Below the pieces are notes generated by a model. That model was not told the DNA's origin and ran no database searches. It was given only the letters and a program-made list of their open reading frames with translations. Positions 30,517 through 31,958 of a stretch of 31,958 nt of DNA are shown here, piece by piece. Origin of the DNA: Cyanophora paradoxa (lineage: Eukaryota > Glaucocystophyceae > Cyanophorales > Cyanophoraceae); assembly GCA_004431415.1 (NCBI GenBank), contig QPMI01000344.1, positions 1 through 31,958 on the forward strand, given 5' to 3'. The translations under genes and the position numbers were made by a program. Positions within the stretch are counted from its first letter, which is position 1. Each line of letters begins with the position of its first letter.

Positions 30517-31157
30517 GAAGGCTTCCCCTTCCACGCCCACCCCAATCCCTTCCGCCGCCCCGCCCACCTCCGCCCCGCGCCCCGCCGCCCCTCTCCCGGC
30601 CCCTCGCCTCCAGCTCGCGCAACCTTCCTTCGCGCCCGCCGCCTCCCGCTCGCCTCCGCCGCCCTCCGGCCGCCTCCAGCAGCGCCGCCGCCCGCACCCG
30701 CCTGCGCGCGCCGCTGCGGCGTCAGCTCCGCCCCGGCGCCCCGGCGCGGCGCCCGCGCCCTCCTCCGCGCCGCGCACCGCGTTCGGGCCCGCGCGGAGCT
30801 CAGCAGCTGCGCCCGGGCGCGCCGCCCGCAGAAGCGCCTACAGGCCTGCTGCAGCGCTCCGCCGCCCGCGCCGGCCTGCACGCCGCCGGCCTCCCGGCCT
30901 CCGCGCCCCGGTGCCCGCCGCAGCGTCCTCGGCGCACGCCGCCGGCAGATCCAGCCGCCCGCGACGCCCGCCGAGCGCCCAGCGCGAGCCTGCTGCGAGG
31001 GGCGGTCAGCGAGGGCAGAGAGGCGGCCGCGGGCAGCTGCGAGGGGCGGGAGGGGCCCCGGGAGGGCAGGGCGCGAACCCCGCGGGCCCAGAGGGCGCGC
31101 CCCGGCGGCCAGAGGAGCTAGAGAAGAGGCCGAGGGGGGCAGCGAGGACGGCAAAAA

Positions 31158-31275
31158 GTGTACAGCACCCGATGTTCCCAGGTGGTCCCCCACCCTAGTA
31201 CTAGTCGGGCCTGACCGGGCTTAGCTTCCGTAATCGGACGGGAACGGGCGCTTTTCCGGTAGTATGGCCGTACAC
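31158..31275 (-). rRNA. 5S: 5S rRNA, copy 42 (consensus)
   Basis: 118 nt, full consensus, five-C form, T5 terminator, although the spacer to its right still has several private differences (CACGCCCCCCAAT, CCCTCTCCTCCGCC, CTATAGG). Confidence 0.96.
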
Positions 31276-31910
31276 GAAGGCTTCCCCTTCCACGCCCCCC
31301 AATCCCTTCCGCCGCCCCGCCCACCTCCGCCCCGCGCCCCGCCGCCCCTCTCCCGGCCCCTCGCCCTCCAGCTCGCGCACCTTCCTTCGCGCCGCGCCTC
31401 CCTCTCCTCCGCCGCCCTCGCCGCCTCCAGCAGCGCCGCCGCCCACCCGCCTGCGCGCGCCGCTGCGGGTCAGCTCCGGCCCCCGGCGCCCCGGCGCGGC
31501 GCCCGCGCCCTCCTCCGCGCCGCGCACCGCGTTCGCGCCCGCGCGGAGCTCAGCAGCTGCGCCCGGCGCGCGCCGCCCGCAGAAGCGCCTATAGGCCTGC
31601 TGCAGCGCTCCGCCGCCCGCGCCGGCCTGCACGCCGCCGGCCTCCCGGCCTTCCGCGCCCCGGTGCCCGCCGCAGCGTCCTCGGCGCACGCCGCCGGCAG
31701 ATCCAGCCGCCCGCGACGCCCGCCAGCGCCCAGCGCGAGCCTGCTGCGAGGGGCGGCGTCAGCGAGGGCAGAGAGGCGGCCGCGGGCAGCTGCGAGGGGC
31801 GGGAGGGGGCCCCGGGAGGGCAGGGCGCGACCCCGCGGGCCCAGAGGGCGCGCCCCGGCGGCCAGAGGAGCTAGAGAAGAGGCCGAGGGGGGCAGCGAGG
31901 ACGGCAAAAA

Positions 31911-31958
31911 GTGTACAGCACCCGATTTCCCAGGTGGTCCCCCACCCTAGTACTAGTC
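31911..31958 (-). rRNA. 5S: 5S rRNA, copy 43 (3' part only, cut by window end)
   Basis: The 3' 48 nt, from the helix I 3' strand through the C box to about RNA nt 70. It shows the five-C form and GATTTCCC, one G short, as in copy 39. The 5' part lies outside the window. Confidence 0.93.

Larger units (their letters stand above)
25420..31910. repeat. Right-hand class A spacer block (deletion-rich)
   Basis: Spacers 34-42 return to class A markers (GCGCGGAGCTC, CAGAAGCGCC, CCCCGGTGCCC, GCGCGACCC, short GA tract, GAGGACGGC or GAGACGGC). Up to about 30 kb they lose many single bases, mostly from G or C runs, so unit lengths fall to 708-748 bp. The last two units return to 753-757 bp. Spacer 34 still has CAGAGCGCC, recalling transitional spacer 20. 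No gene other than 5S is seen. Confidence 0.85.
1..31958 (-). repeat. Tandem 5S rDNA array (42 complete units + 1 partial)
   Basis: A unit made of a 5S gene and a GC-rich spacer repeats head to tail across the window. Gene starts are spaced 749-779 bp in the clean parts and 708-757 bp in the deletion-rich parts. Every copy points the same way and no unit is inverted or interrupted by an insertion. Neither array edge is visible: the window begins inside a spacer and ends inside a gene. Tandem 5S clusters of this kind are usual in many eukaryotic nuclear genomes and are kept uniform by unequal crossing-over and gene conversion. The copy number here is a lower bound for the locus, and may be distorted if the assembler collapsed or expanded units. 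Confidence 0.97.

Noticed and set aside
294-31907. Minus-strand reading frames of 60-390 codons in every unit
   Set aside because: They overlap the 5S genes and spacers in several frames at once, with compositions that merely reflect GC-rich codons. There is no consistent start, stop or length between units.
1194-31950. Recurrent plus-strand reading frames beginning MAVHEGFPFH in nearly every unit
   Set aside because: The ATG and first codons are the antisense of the 5' end of the 5S gene. Conservation is explained by the RNA gene, and the frames change end point with every indel.
1-31958. CRISPR-like array or bacterial system
   Set aside because: Period is about 760 bp, with the 118-bp gene and the long spacer both conserved. 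CRISPR repeats are short and their spacers unique. The 5S fold and Pol III signals are eukaryotic.

Overview
The whole window is one head-to-tail tandem array of nuclear 5S ribosomal RNA genes. I count 42 complete copies plus a 43rd cut by the right edge, all transcribed leftwards (minus strand). They are separated by very GC-rich, apparently non-coding spacers of about 590-660 bp, giving a repeat of about 710-780 bp. No protein-coding gene, tRNA, mobile element or CRISPR array is supported. The many long reading frames, rich in Ala, Pro, Arg and Gly, are by-products of GC-rich repeats with few stop codons.

Each gene is 117-118 nt in its intact form. On the minus strand it starts GTGTACGGCCATA and ends GTGCTGTACAC, followed directly by a T5 Pol III terminator. 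The five-helix 5S fold can be drawn: helix I nt 1-9/110-118, helix II 14-20/58-65 with a bulged C63, helix III 25-31/46-52, helix IV 82-86/91-95, helix V 67-71/104-108. A TFIIIA-type internal promoter (A box about nt 50-64, C box about nt 81-99) can be placed by position. Internal promoter, T-run terminator and tandem organisation mark a eukaryotic nuclear genome. The gene resembles fungal or green-algal 5S more than vertebrate or land-plant 5S, but the taxon is not settled from sequence alone.

Layout: (i) 1-14668, class A spacers (short GA tract, GAGGACGGC before the terminator); clean from about 7 kb to 14.6 kb, but peppered with single-base deletions at about 2.6-7 kb. (ii) 14669-16050, two transitional spacers. 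(iii) 16169-24570, eleven class B spacers with shared substitutions and an expanded GAGAGG microsatellite. (iv) 24688-25305, one transitional spacer mirroring the left border. (v) 25420-31958, class A again, deletion-rich up to about 30 kb and cleaner at the end.

The points most worth a second look are the graded A/B/A mosaic of spacers, a G-quadruplex-compatible motif just upstream of every gene, a C4/C5 length polymorphism in loop IV inside the C box, one copy with a double change in that loop, and two deletion-rich intervals that look like residual long-read errors. I found no novel multi-gene system here.
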